Source: Burkholderiales bacterium
GTDB lineage: Bacteria; Pseudomonadota; Gammaproteobacteria; Burkholderiales; Burkholderiaceae_C
NCBI GenBank assembly: GCA_016223165.1
Contig: JACRPO010000009.1
Coordinates: 248,001-312,000 of the forward strand
Direction: 5' to 3'
Length of the DNA: 64,000 nucleotides
Shown: positions 9,076-18,687 of the stretch, piece by piece
Layout of the letters: each line of letters starts with the position of its first letter
Position numbering within the stretch: position 1 is the first letter of the stretch
Made by a program: the position numbers and the translations under genes
Notes under the pieces: generated by a model
The model's database searches: none
Seen by the model: the letters and a program-made list of their open reading frames with translations, nothing else
Told to the model about the DNA's origin: nothing

Positions 9076-10167
9076 TCAGCGCGGCAGGCGCGGGACCTCG
9101 TAGGGGACGTACGGCGTGCTCAGGGCCTGCAGGAATGCAAGCAGGTCAGCCTTCTCGCCCTCGCTCAGCGCCAGCGGCTTCATGTTCGGCGACAGGTTCG
9201 TGCGCACGTCGCCGCCGCGCACGTAGTGCTCGATCACGTCGGCGAGCCGCGCCACCGAGCCGTCGTGGAAGTACGGCGCGCTGTGCGCCACCTCGCGCAG
9301 CGGCGGGGTGCGAAAGGCGCCCTTCATCAGCGGCAGCGCTCGCTCCTTGAAGCGGCCCACGTCGGCGTTGGCCTCGCCCCACTGGCGCAGCCCCACGTTG
9401 TGGAAGCCGTTGTCGGTGAAGGTCGGCGCCGCATGGCACCCCGAGCAGTTGCCCTTGGCCGGGTCGAGGAACACGCGCAGCCCGTTCACCTGGGCCGGCG
9501 TCATCGCCGTCGCGTCGCCGCGCGCCCAGCGGTCGAACGGCGTGTCGCGCGAGACCAGCGAGCGCTCGAAGGTCGCGATGGCCTTGCCGACCGTGTTCTT
9601 GTCGATCGGTTCGCCGGGATAGGCCTTGCCGAAGGCCTCGGCGTAGCCGGCGATGCGGCGGATGCGCTCGATGCCGAGGTTGCCGTCGACGATGCCGAGT
9701 TCGCGCGCGCCGGCATTCAGGCTGCCGGTCATGCTCTGCGAGCCGACAGCCTGCTGCTCCAGCGTGCGGTTGCGCCCGTCCCACATGTGCAGCGAATTGA
9801 AGGCGACGTTGACCACGGTGGGCGAGTTGCGCGCCATGCGCTCGCCCATGAAGCGCATCGAGCCCGGGAAGCCGTCGCCCCAGCCGCGCTCCGGCGCGTG
9901 GCACGAGGCGCAGCTGGTCTGGCCGTGCACCGACAGGCGCGCATCGAAGAAGAGCATCTCGCCCAGCGCCACGCGCTCGGGCGTGATGCGGTTGCCCTCA
10001 GGCGCCGGGATGTCGGCCGGCAGCAGCCAGGGTTTCAGGCTCGGGTGCCCTGGTTGCAGCGTCACGCTGCGGCCCTCGGCATCGACGAACGATTGATCCT
10101 GGGCTGACGCGAGCGCGACGGCGGCGATGAAGAGGACGGGAAGGGTTCGCAGCGCGATTCGACGCAT
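9076..10167 (-). CDS. Di-heme cytochrome c peroxidase / MauG-family protein
   Basis: Signal peptide MRRIALRTLPVLFIAAVALASAQ; two CXXCH motifs (CASCH, CSGCH) and typical ...RNSPTVVNVAFNSLHMWDGR, AFRTPPLREVAHSAPYFHDGS. Confidence 0.92.
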   Translation of the reverse strand: MRRIALRTLPVLFIAAVALASAQDQSFVDAEGRSVTLQPGHPSLKPWLLPADIPAPEGNRITPERVALGEMLFFDARLSVHGQTSCASCHAPERGWGDGFPGSMRFMGERMARNSPTVVNVAFNSLHMWDGRNRTLEQQAVGSQSMTGSLNAGARELGIVDGNLGIERIRRIAGYAEAFGKAYPGEPIDKNTVGKAIATFERSLVSRDTPFDRWARGDATAMTPAQVNGLRVFLDPAKGNCSGCHAAPTFTDNGFHNVGLRQWGEANADVGRFKERALPLMKGAFRTPPLREVAHSAPYFHDGSVARLADVIEHYVRGGDVRTNLSPNMKPLALSEGEKADLLAFLQALSTPYVPYEVPRLPR

Positions 10168-10419
10168 GGCAACGGCTCCTGGACTTGGGGATGGGATGCA
10201 GATCGGTACCGTGGGCGGGAACTTGAGGCGCATCTGCCGCCGAGCTCGAACCCCGGCGCGCGACAGATCTCGCGCGACAATGCCCCCGGCGGGTCGAGCA
10301 GTTCGCACAAGCGCTCCGTGCGGCCCGCGGCCCCTTGGGCCCGCGCGACGCCGGCCACCGCGGCGATCGGGCCGAAAGTGCCGAACGAGCCATGCCAGTC
10401 CCCACCCGCATTGCCGGCC

Positions 10420-10947
10420 ATGCACCCACGCGTGTTGACGTTGCCGCTTCCGACCCCGTCGCTCGCCGCGCTCACCCTGGCTGCCGCGCTCGCGGCGAGT
10501 GCGGCCATCGGCGCTGAGCCGCCGGAGCGCGAAGGCCTCGCCTGCACCGTCGCGAAGCAGTCGCTCGCCGAGGGACTGCGGCTCGAGGTCGTCTTCGCGA
10601 ACCGGACGGCCGAGCCGGTCTCGCTGCCGCCGGGGCCACACCTGGTGCTGTACCGGGACGCCGCGGCTTTGGATCCGATGGAGATCACCGCGCGCATCGA
10701 CCGCCTGCAGCGCACGCCCCTCGTCGTGCCGGCACAGGGCAGCGCGGTCGGCCTTTTCGGCGCCGACGCACGGCAGACCGAAGAGCTCCTGTGCAACGGC
10801 AGCAAGCCCGCCGCCGCCGGCCTCTACTTCTATCAGTTCAGTCGGCTACCCACGTTCCGCTGCCTGCTGCGCGATGCGCCGCTCGCCGCCTTGCCGATGA
10901 AGGCGGATTGCGCCACGGCAAGGAAGGCTGCCCTGCCCGGCCGCTAG
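10420..10947 (+). CDS. Exported hypothetical protein
   Basis: ORF with hydrophobic N-terminal signal-like segment (LAALTLAAALAASAAIGAE); no recognised family. Confidence 0.5.
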   Translation: MHPRVLTLPLPTPSLAALTLAAALAASAAIGAEPPEREGLACTVAKQSLAEGLRLEVVFANRTAEPVSLPPGPHLVLYRDAAALDPMEITARIDRLQRTPLVVPAQGSAVGLFGADARQTEELLCNGSKPAAAGLYFYQFSRLPTFRCLLRDAPLAALPMKADCATARKAALPGR

Positions 10948-10981
10948 CATCGGCCTGAAAGCCGAAGAGGGAGGAGAGACG

Positions 10982-11680
10982 ATGGCGGATTGGCCGAGCG
11001 ACATCTACACCGAGCCGACGAAGGTCGATGTCGACACGCTGGCCTGCCTTGGCCCGCTGGCGCCGCTGGCCGGCCTTTGGGAGGGCCAGCGCGGCCTCGA
11101 TGTGAAACCGAAAGCCGAGGGCCCGAAGAAGCAGGCCTACGTCGAGCGCATCGAACTGCAGCCGATCGACCCGCAGACCAACGGTCCGCAGCTGCTCTAC
11201 GGGCTGCGCTACCACACGCACGTCACCAAGCCGGGGCAGGTCAAGACCTACCACGACCAGGTCGGCTACTGGCTCTGGGAGCCGGCCACCGGCACCGTGA
11301 TGCACACGCTGACGATCCCGCGCGGGCAGACGGCGATGGCGGCCGGCACCGCCGCGCCTGATGCGAAGAGCTTCGACCTCGTCGCCACCCAGGGCCTGGA
11401 AACCTGGGGCATCTGCTCGGCACCCTTCCTGCAGCATGCCTTTCGCACCGTCGAGTTCCGCATCAAGGTGACGGTGAACGCCGACGGCACCTGGGGCTAC
11501 GAGGAAGACACGGTGCTGGTGATCCAGGGCCAGGCCGAGCCCTTCCACCACACCGACCGCAACCTGCTCGTGAAGGTGGGCGAGGCGACGCCGAACCCGC
11601 TGGCAGCGGCGGCGCGGGCCGCAAGAACGGCCGCAGCGGCCGCAGCGCCAGAACCGGCAAGCACGGCGAGCGCGCCCTGA
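10982..11680 (+). CDS. Heme-binding beta-barrel (FABP-like / nitrobindin-like) protein
   Basis: CLGPLAPLAGLWEGQRGLDVKP... LRYHTHVTKPGQVKTYHDQVGYWLWEPATGTVMHTLTIPRG pattern of the heme-binding beta-barrel family. Confidence 0.7.
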   Translation: MADWPSDIYTEPTKVDVDTLACLGPLAPLAGLWEGQRGLDVKPKAEGPKKQAYVERIELQPIDPQTNGPQLLYGLRYHTHVTKPGQVKTYHDQVGYWLWEPATGTVMHTLTIPRGQTAMAAGTAAPDAKSFDLVATQGLETWGICSAPFLQHAFRTVEFRIKVTVNADGTWGYEEDTVLVIQGQAEPFHHTDRNLLVKVGEATPNPLAAAARAARTAAAAAAPEPASTASAP

Positions 11681-11740
11681 GGGCGGGCGACTAGGCCACG
11701 ACTAGCCCGCCCTCCTGCCGGCCGCGACAGCGGGCCGCCT

Positions 11741-12577
11741 TCAGACCAGCCACGCGGCGCGGTAGTCCTTCGCATACTGCGCAAAGCTGCCCGGCGCGCG
11801 GCCGAGGATGGCCTGCACCGCGTCGGTGGTGCGCTCGGCATAACCGGCCTTGAAGAAGCCGAGGATGAGCACCAGGAACTCGGCGTAGGGGCGCGGCACC
11901 TGCGCGTCGAGCAGGCCCTTCAGCATCGCCTCGGGCGTGATGTCCTCGAAGCCGAGCGTGCGGCCGGTCTCGCGCGACAGGATCGCCGCCACCTCGTGAT
12001 GGTCGAACGCCTCGGCGCCGGTGAGGTCGAAGTCGCGGCCGTCGAGGTCGCTGCGCGAGAGCAGTTCGGCGGCCACGGCGGCGATGTCGCGCGCATCGAC
12101 GAAGCTGCCCTTGGCACGGCCCACCGGCAGGAAGATCGCGCCCTGCTCGCGCAGGCCGTGCAGCCAGAAGGTGTTGAAGTTCTGCATGAACCAGTTCGGG
12201 CGGATGACGTTCCACGCCAGCCCCGAGCGCTCGAGCGCGAGCTCGGCCTTGCGCAGCGGCGCCGCCTCGTCGGCATTGGCGCCCATGGCCGACAGCAGCA
12301 CCACTTTCGCCAGGCCGCGCTCGCGCGCCTCTTCGATGAGGGGCACGAGCAGCGCATCCTGCTGCGCATGGCCGGGCGGCGAGAGCAGGAAGGCGCGCGT
12401 CACGCCTTCGAAGGCGGCCGCCAGGCCCTGCCGCGTGGCGAGGTCCACCTGCACCTGGCCGGGCTGCGTGGGCGCGCGGTGCGTGCTGCGCACGACCTCG
12501 TGGCCGCGGGCGGCGAGCAGGCGCGCGAGTTCGGAGCCGACGGTGCCGCTGGCACCGATGACGAGGGTCTTGGACAT
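11741..12577 (-). CDS. NmrA-like NAD(P)-binding / SDR-type oxidoreductase
   Basis: MSKTLVIGASGTVGSELARLLAARGHEVV (GxxGxxG), SAMGANADEAAPLRKAELALERSGLAWNVIRPNWFMQNF. Confidence 0.88.
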   Translation of the reverse strand: MSKTLVIGASGTVGSELARLLAARGHEVVRSTHRAPTQPGQVQVDLATRQGLAAAFEGVTRAFLLSPPGHAQQDALLVPLIEEARERGLAKVVLLSAMGANADEAAPLRKAELALERSGLAWNVIRPNWFMQNFNTFWLHGLREQGAIFLPVGRAKGSFVDARDIAAVAAELLSRSDLDGRDFDLTGAEAFDHHEVAAILSRETGRTLGFEDITPEAMLKGLLDAQVPRPYAEFLVLILGFFKAGYAERTTDAVQAILGRAPGSFAQYAKDYRAAWLV

Positions 12578-12636
12578 GGGGTGTTCCGTGTGGGTGACGA
12601 AGGCCTCCAGTCTGGCCGCCCTCATCCGAACCAGGA

Positions 12637-13686
12637 ATGGACATGAATCCGCAATTCATGTCCAATCGTCCGGTATCGCGGACCCATCACCAACCCGCGG
12701 CACCGGACCCGAACCCGCACCCGCCCCCCTTGGACCTGCTCACCGACATCCTCCAGCAAGCCGGCCTGCGCCGGCGCCTGCTCGACCTGCGCCGACTCTC
12801 CGCCTCGACGGCGCTGCGCTTTCCCTGCGACAAGAGCATCGGCCTGCATGTCGTGGCCCAGGGCACCGTGCACCTGCACGCGCCGAAGCTGCCCGCGCCG
12901 CTGGCCCTGCAGGCCGGCGACATCGCCGTCATGGCGCGCGGCTGCGTGCATGTGCTGAGCCAGCACACCGACCCCGCGGCGGTGCCGGTCGAGCCGATCG
13001 GCACCTTCAGCGACGCGCGTGCGCTCGAGGAGGGCGGCGCGGACGCCGCTGCGCAGGCGTCCGTGGTGAGCGGCGCCTACCAGCTGTGGAATGCGCCGCT
13101 GCACCCGCTCTTCGCCGAGATGCCCGACTGGTTCGTGCTGCGCGCCGACGAGCTGCCCAAGCTCGGCCCGCTCGCGCTCACCGTCGGCCTGCTCGACGAG
13201 GAGGTGCGCCATGGCGGCCTCGGCGCCGAGACCATCGTGCACGGGCTGCTCGACGTCGTCTTCACCTACCTGCTGCGCGAGATGGTGAGCCGCCTCGGCC
13301 AGGGCGGCGCCGGCTGGGGCCAGGCCGTGCGCGACCCGCAGGTGCGCCGCGCCGTGACGCTGATGCACACCGACAGCGCGCACCCGTGGACGCTCGGCGA
13401 GCTGGCCCGCCGCGCCGGGCTCTCGCGCACGACGCTCGCCGAGCGCTTCCGCGCCGCGATGGGCGACACGCCGCTCAACTACCTGCGCACGCTGCGCATG
13501 CAGAAGGCGATGCGCCTGCTCGGCGAGACCGACCGGCCCCTCGAGAGCGTCGCCGTCGAAGTGGGCTACCAGGACGCCTTCAGCTTCTCGAAGGTCTTCA
13601 AGCGCACCGTCGGCATCGCGCCGCGCGAGTTCCGCCGGCAGGACCTGGCGGCGGAAGACGACCCCTGGCGGTTCAAGGTGGGCTGA
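12637..13686 (+). CDS. AraC-family transcriptional regulator with cupin N-terminus
   Basis: C-terminal double HTH: TLGELARRAGLSRTTLAERFRAAMGDTPLNYLRTLRMQKAMRLL...VAVEVGYQDAFSFSKVFKRTVGIAPREFR. True start may be 12643, 12658 or later because the upstream ATG sits in a palindrome. Confidence 0.9.
   Translation: MDMNPQFMSNRPVSRTHHQPAAPDPNPHPPPLDLLTDILQQAGLRRRLLDLRRLSASTALRFPCDKSIGLHVVAQGTVHLHAPKLPAPLALQAGDIAVMARGCVHVLSQHTDPAAVPVEPIGTFSDARALEEGGADAAAQASVVSGAYQLWNAPLHPLFAEMPDWFVLRADELPKLGPLALTVGLLDEEVRHGGLGAETIVHGLLDVVFTYLLREMVSRLGQGGAGWGQAVRDPQVRRAVTLMHTDSAHPWTLGELARRAGLSRTTLAERFRAAMGDTPLNYLRTLRMQKAMRLLGETDRPLESVAVEVGYQDAFSFSKVFKRTVGIAPREFRRQDLAAEDDPWRFKVG
12638..12664. promoter_or_regulatory. 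Perfect 11-bp inverted repeat (operator candidate)
   Basis: TGGACATGAAT-ccgca-ATTCATGTCCA in the divergent NmrA-like/araC promoter region. Confidence 0.6.
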
Positions 13687-13730
13687 ACGCCATCTTCATC
13701 CATCGCCGCGTGGCGGGATACGCCCTAGTG

Positions 13731-13860
13731 ATGGAACCGGTCTTCGCTTCCTGGCAAGAGATCAGGCTGACCGAGAATCACATCAAGCAGTTCCGATCGA
13801 GACCGGCGGCTACAAGACCTCGACCGAGATCGTGCGGCTGGCGGCGCCGGCGCCCGCGAC
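13731..13860 (+). pseudogene. Frameshifted ParD-like antitoxin remnant
   Basis: Frame 1 reads ...IRLTENHIKQF, then a shifted frame continues IETGGYKTSTEIVRLA, resembling ParD-type 'LTxHxxxF...xSGxYxsxSEVVRxALR'; then degenerates. Confidence 0.5.
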
Positions 13861-13952
13861 GGCCGGCAGCACGGGTGATATGTTCGCCAGACCCGAGCCA
13901 CGGCAGGAACCACCATGCACCGCAGCCTCAACCTCGACGACGCCACCCTGGT

Positions 13953-14096
13953 ATCCCCTGGTCGGCGATCGTCGGCATGCGCAATCGCCTGGTGCACGCC
14001 TATTTCGACATCGACGCCGACGTCTTCTGGACAGCAGCGACGAAGGAGATTCCCGCGCTGCTGCCGCGACTGCAGGCGCTGGCGGCGAGCGACTGA
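13953..14096 (+). pseudogene. C-terminal fragment of a HepT/HEPN (DUF86) toxin
   Basis: IPWSAIVGMRNRLVHAYFDIDADVFWTAATKEIPALLPRLQALAASD-stop matches the HepT C-terminal motif (IPWxxIxGMRNRLxHxYxxxD) with no N-terminal domain in frame. Confidence 0.65.
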
Positions 14097-14208
14097 TCAC
14101 GGGCAACCAGATAGGCATCACCAACCACAGGAACGCAACGGCGCGCCTCGGCCGGCGGCCGGCCCTCCATCGAGCCCGAGCCGTCGATGAGACGCGCCGG
14201 TGTCGCGT

Positions 14209-14247
14209 TGCCCGGATCGCATGCCCGGATCGCATGCCCGGGTCGCG
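14209..14247. repeat. 13-bp direct repeats (3 copies)
   Basis: TGCCCGGATCGCA x2 followed by TGCCCGGGTCGCG, about 70-110 bp upstream of the hydrolase start. Confidence 0.7.
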
Positions 14248-14318
14248 CGTCCCGGTCGCGTGTCGGATCGTGCGGTCGCTCCGGGAGCGCGGTCCGCCGT
14301 TTGGGCCCACACTCGCGC

Positions 14319-15539
14319 ATGACCCAGCCGCTCCTGCAAGCCGCCGACCTGCGCGGCGCCGCGCGCCTGACCACCGATGCGGTGGCCGGCCTCACCAGCC
14401 TCGTGGAAGCGATGCACGCGCGCATTGCCGGCACCGTTCGCCTGTCCGCGCCCGACGCGCCGGCCGACGAGCGCACCCGCGGCCTGACCGGGCTCGTCTA
14501 CACCTCGGTGCGCGGCGTCACGCAGGTGGTGGGCGCCAGCGCCGAAGCGCTGCTCGGCTGGCTGGGCCCGGCCCTGGCACCGGCCGACCCCGCGCGGCCA
14601 CCGCACCCCGAGCGCGAGGCGATCGTCGCCGCGCTCAACGGCGTGCTCGGCGACCACCTGGCCGCCACCGACAACCCGCTGGCCATCGCCATGGCCTTCC
14701 GGCACGCCGGCCGCCCGCTGGTGCTGGACCGCTTCGCGATGCGCGCGCGCCTGCCGGAAGCGACGCCGCGCCTGCTGGTGCTGCTGCACGGGCTGTGCAT
14801 GAACGACCTGCAGTGGCAACGTGCCGGCCACGACCACGGCGCCGAGCTGGCGCGCGAGCTGGGCTTCACGCCGGTGTACCTGCACTACAACAGCGGCCTC
14901 AGCATCTCGACCAACGGCCGCATCCTGGCGCAGCAGATGGAGCGGCTGTTCGATGCCTGGCCGATGCCGGTCGAACGCCTGGCCCTGCTCGGCCACAGCA
15001 TGGGCGGCCTGGTGGCCCGCAGCGCGCTGCACCACGCGCCGCTCATCCAGCGCGGCACGTTGCGCTGGCCGGCGCGCGTCGACACGCTCGTCTGCCTGGG
15101 CACCCCGCACCAGGGCGCCCCGCTCGAGGCCGCCGGGCACGGCGTGGACCTGCTGCTTGGCGCCGCGCCCTATGCCGCACCGCTGGCGCGCCTGGGCAAG
15201 GTGCGCAGCGCGGGCATCAACGACCTGCGTCACGGCAGCATCCTGAGCGGCGCAGCCGGCGGCGACGACGCCGCCCAGGCCCAGGTGACGGTGAGCCTGC
15301 CTGCCTCGGCGCGCTGCTTCGCCGTCGCCGCGAGCCTGGGCCCGGCGGCCGGCAGCCTCAAGGCGAAGCTGCTGGGCGACGGCCTCGTGCCCGTGGCCAG
15401 CGCGCTCGGGCACCACCGCGAGCCCGAGCGGCGCCTGGCCTTTGCGCCGGAACACCAGGCCGTGGTGCACGAGACCGGCCACCTCGACCTGCTGTCCAGT
15501 GCCGAGGTGTTCGGCCTCCTGCGGCAGTGGCTGAACTGA
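14319..15539 (+). CDS. Alpha/beta hydrolase (lipase/PGAP1-like)
   Basis: LLVLLHGLCMNDLQW (oxyanion) and ERLALLGHSMGGLVARSAL (GHSMG nucleophile elbow), VCLGTPHQGAPLE. Confidence 0.85.
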   Translation: MTQPLLQAADLRGAARLTTDAVAGLTSLVEAMHARIAGTVRLSAPDAPADERTRGLTGLVYTSVRGVTQVVGASAEALLGWLGPALAPADPARPPHPEREAIVAALNGVLGDHLAATDNPLAIAMAFRHAGRPLVLDRFAMRARLPEATPRLLVLLHGLCMNDLQWQRAGHDHGAELARELGFTPVYLHYNSGLSISTNGRILAQQMERLFDAWPMPVERLALLGHSMGGLVARSALHHAPLIQRGTLRWPARVDTLVCLGTPHQGAPLEAAGHGVDLLLGAAPYAAPLARLGKVRSAGINDLRHGSILSGAAGGDDAAQAQVTVSLPASARCFAVAASLGPAAGSLKAKLLGDGLVPVASALGHHREPERRLAFAPEHQAVVHETGHLDLLSSAEVFGLLRQWLN

Positions 15540-15657
15540 GCTGCTGTACCGAACTGCTGAACCGAGCTGCTGAGCTGGGCGCTGAACCGCGCGCTGAACT
15601 TCGCACGGAAACCAGCGCTCGCACGTCGCTGCGCGCGCCCTCACCGCGAGGGCCGCG

Positions 15658-17301
15658 TCAACGCAGCCGGAAGCCCGCGTAGCCGTTCGCGGCCACCTCG
15701 GCACATTGCTCGGCATAGGCCGGGAAGCCGCCGACCAGCGCCATGAAAACGCGCGGCTTGCCGGGGATGTTGGCGCCCAGGTACCACGATTCGCAGCCGA
15801 GGAAGACCGTGTGCCGCGCCAGCTCGAGCATGTGCGCCATCCAGGCCGCCTCGGCGTCCTCTTCGGCTTCGATGCTCTTGTGGCCTTGCGTGTCGAGCCA
15901 GGTGATGCAGTCGCCGATCCAGTCGACGTGATGCTCGATCGACAGGATGACGCTCGTGAACGCGGCCGTGCTGCCGGCGCCGGCGACGTGGAAGAGGTTG
16001 GGGAAGCCGGCCGTGCCGAGGCCGAGATAGTTGAGCGGGCCGCCGGCCCACTTGTCCTGGATGCGCAGGCCGCCGCGGCCCTGCAACGGCAGGCGCATCA
16101 GCGTGCCGGTGACGGCGTCGAAGCCGGTGGCGAGCACGAGCGCGTCGAGCTCGTGCTCGCGCCCGCCGGCGACCACGCCGCGCTCGGTGATGAACTCGAT
16201 CGGCCGGCCGCCGCCGCTCACGTCCACCAGCTCGACCTGCGGCAGGTTGAAGGTCTCGTAGTAGCCGGCGCTGTCCACGCACAGGCGCTTGCAGCCGATG
16301 GGGTAGGTGGGCGAGAGGCGCGCCGCCACCTCGGGGTCGCGCACCGTGCTGCGGATCTTGCCGCGCACGAATTCGGCCGCCAGCGCGTTGGCGCGCTCGT
16401 CGATCATGAGGTCGTAGAAGGTGCCGAGGAAGGCGAAGCCGCCGATGCGCCAGCGCGCCTCGAAGCGCGCCTCGCGCTCCTCGGCGCTGGCGGCGAGCGC
16501 CGACTTCATGTGCGGCGGGTGTTCGCTGCCGAAGCCGGTGCGCATGGCGCGCGAGCGGGCGCGAAAGCCCGCGTAGTCGGCCTTGACGCGCCGTTCCCAC
16601 TCGGCATCGAGCGGGCCGTTGTGCGCCGGCACCACGTAGGCCGGCGTGCGCTGGAAGACGGTGAGGCGGCGCGCCTGCTTCGCGATTTGCGGGATCACCT
16701 GCACGCCGGATGAACCGGTGCCGATGACGCCCACGCGCTGGCCGCTGAAGTCGACCGCGCCCTGGTCTTCATGCGGCCAGGCGGCCGTGTGCAGCACGCG
16801 GCCCTTGAAGCGCTCGAGGCCCGGGAAGGCCGGCATGTACGGCGTCGAGAGCGGCCCCGAGGCCATGACCATGAAGCGCGCCGCGAGGCACTGCTCGCTG
16901 CCGTCGGCAGCGCGCAGCGTCGCCTGCCAGCGGGCCAGCGCCTCGTCCCAGCGCGCCGCCACGAGGCGGGTCTCGAGCCGGATGCGGTCGCGCAGCGCAA
17001 AGCGGTCGGCGACATGGTTGGCATAGCGCAGCAGCTCGGGCCGCGCGGCGTAGCGCTCGTTCCAGTGCCAGGCCTGCTGCAGTTCCTCGGAGAAGGAGTA
17101 CGAATACTCGAGGCTCTGGACGTCGACGCGTGCGCCGGGGTAGCGGTTGTGGTACCAGGTGCCGCCGACGCCGGGCGCGGCATCGACCGCGAGCGCGCGC
17201 AGGCCGAGCGTGCGCGCCTTGTGCAGCATGTACAGGCCGCCGAAGCCGGCGCCGACGACGAGCACGTCGAGCCCTTCGCCGGCGGTGGCTTGGCTCGACA
17301 T
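15658..17301 (-). CDS. Flavin-containing Baeyer-Villiger-type monooxygenase
   Basis: VLVVGAGFGGLYMLH (FAD Rossmann), GGTWYHNRYPGARVDVQSLEYSYSF, fingerprint FKGRVLHTAAWPH, VGVIGTGSSGVQ (NADPH Rossmann). Confidence 0.92.
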   Translation of the reverse strand: MSSQATAGEGLDVLVVGAGFGGLYMLHKARTLGLRALAVDAAPGVGGTWYHNRYPGARVDVQSLEYSYSFSEELQQAWHWNERYAARPELLRYANHVADRFALRDRIRLETRLVAARWDEALARWQATLRAADGSEQCLAARFMVMASGPLSTPYMPAFPGLERFKGRVLHTAAWPHEDQGAVDFSGQRVGVIGTGSSGVQVIPQIAKQARRLTVFQRTPAYVVPAHNGPLDAEWERRVKADYAGFRARSRAMRTGFGSEHPPHMKSALAASAEEREARFEARWRIGGFAFLGTFYDLMIDERANALAAEFVRGKIRSTVRDPEVAARLSPTYPIGCKRLCVDSAGYYETFNLPQVELVDVSGGGRPIEFITERGVVAGGREHELDALVLATGFDAVTGTLMRLPLQGRGGLRIQDKWAGGPLNYLGLGTAGFPNLFHVAGAGSTAAFTSVILSIEHHVDWIGDCITWLDTQGHKSIEAEEDAEAAWMAHMLELARHTVFLGCESWYLGANIPGKPRVFMALVGGFPAYAEQCAEVAANGYAGFRLR

Positions 17302-17331
17302 CGGCGGAACTCCGGCGCGACGCGGCGCGCC

Positions 17332-18687
17332 TCAGCGCTCGCCGCCGAGCCCATGGCGGGCGAGGAACGCCGCGAAGCGCGGGTCGTCGCGCGCCGCGTC
17401 CCATGAAGGGTCGGTGAGCGCGTAGATGGTGTTCGAGTCGCGTGTCGACGCGGCCTCCTCGAGCAGCGCCAGGGCCGCGTCGCGCTCGCCGCGGCACAGC
17501 TCGATGAGCGCGAGCTGGTAGGGGGAGACATAGAGCCCGGCAAAGCGCTCGCGCAGCCGCGCCAGCGTGTGCTGCACGCCGGCAAGGTCGCCGAGCTGCC
17601 CCTGCGCCAGCGCGACGCCGACGAGGCCGATCGGATGCTGCGGCGCCTTGGCGTCGAGGTGCCGGTAGCGCTCGAGCGCCGCTTCGCCGCGGCCACCGAA
17701 GAGGTCGAGCGCGCCGAGCATGTGCAGTGCCGGCAGGTGCGCGGGTGCGAGGTCGAGAATCGACTCGATCTCGCTGCCCGCCTCGGCATAGCGCCGCTCG
17801 GCCACGCGCAGCAATGCCATGTGCCAGCGTGCGTTGAGGTAGTGAGGGTCGAGCGCGCGCGCCAGCTGCAGCTCGCTTTCCGCGCGCGCGAAGTCGCCGG
17901 CCAGCAGCAGGTGCGCGCCGTAGCCCATGTGCGCGAAGGCCAGGCCCGGCGCCAGCTCGATGGCGCGCCGCAGGTGCCGGCGTGCGCCCGGCCAGTCGAA
18001 CTGGTAGCGGTGCAGCGTGGCGCCGAGCAGCGTCAGCGCCTCGGCGTTGAGCGGGTCGAGCTCGAGCGCGCGCTGCAGCGCCTCGGTCGCGTGGTCGACC
18101 CAGGGCAGCGGCGCCTCGTAGACCTCGGCCACCAGGTTCATCCAGGCGCGTGCTGCACCGAGGTGGGCACCGGCGTGTTCGCCGTCCTCGCGCAGGGCAG
18201 CCTCGAAGCGCTGCACCGCCTTGCGCAACGCCTCCTCGCCGCCCTCGCGCAGGAAGTGATAGCCGCGCTCCACGAGGTCGCTCGCGACGCGCGAGCGGGC
18301 ACTCGGCTGGTCCTCAGAACGCTTGAGCGTGGGCACGTAGCTGCCCACAGGCAGCTCGATGCGCAGCGGCGAGCTGCGCCCCTCGGTGTCGTAGTAGCGC
18401 TGCAGGCGCTGGCGCAGCCGCCGCACCTCGACACGCACGATCGAGTCGCGGCTCGGGTCGTAGGCATGCACCGCGCGCTCGAAGAGTTCGAGCGCGAGCA
18501 CCGATTCCTTCAGCGCCCGCGTATCGCCCGCCACCGTGCGCTCGACCAGGTGGCGCAGCATGCGCTGGTGCCGCGGTGAGGGCTTGAACGCCGCGCTGCC
18601 GGTGATGCGGCCGAGCTCGCGGTCGATCATCGCCCGCGAGATCGCTGCGGCAGCGCTGTCGCTGTCGATCAACGAGGGGTCGGCCAT
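17332..18687 (-). CDS. TPR protein with N-terminal winged-helix-like domain
   Basis: N-term ...FERAVHAYDPSRDSIVRVEVRRLRQRLQRYYDTEGRSSPLRIELPVGSYVPTLKR followed by TPR-type helices (HAGAHLGAARAWMNL, NAEALTLLGATLHRYQFDWPGARRHLRRAIEL). Confidence 0.75.
   Translation of the reverse strand: MADPSLIDSDSAAAAISRAMIDRELGRITGSAAFKPSPRHQRMLRHLVERTVAGDTRALKESVLALELFERAVHAYDPSRDSIVRVEVRRLRQRLQRYYDTEGRSSPLRIELPVGSYVPTLKRSEDQPSARSRVASDLVERGYHFLREGGEEALRKAVQRFEAALREDGEHAGAHLGAARAWMNLVAEVYEAPLPWVDHATEALQRALELDPLNAEALTLLGATLHRYQFDWPGARRHLRRAIELAPGLAFAHMGYGAHLLLAGDFARAESELQLARALDPHYLNARWHMALLRVAERRYAEAGSEIESILDLAPAHLPALHMLGALDLFGGRGEAALERYRHLDAKAPQHPIGLVGVALAQGQLGDLAGVQHTLARLRERFAGLYVSPYQLALIELCRGERDAALALLEEAASTRDSNTIYALTDPSWDAARDDPRFAAFLARHGLGGER

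Noticed and set aside
7147-10107. 986-aa plus-strand ORF opposite the GT41 and peroxidase genes
   Set aside because: Shadow ORF spanning two well-supported minus-strand genes; low-complexity His/Arg/Gln composition.
15540-15610. Short imperfect 'gctgaaccg' repeats between convergent genes
   Set aside because: Too short and degenerate to support as a functional element by eye.
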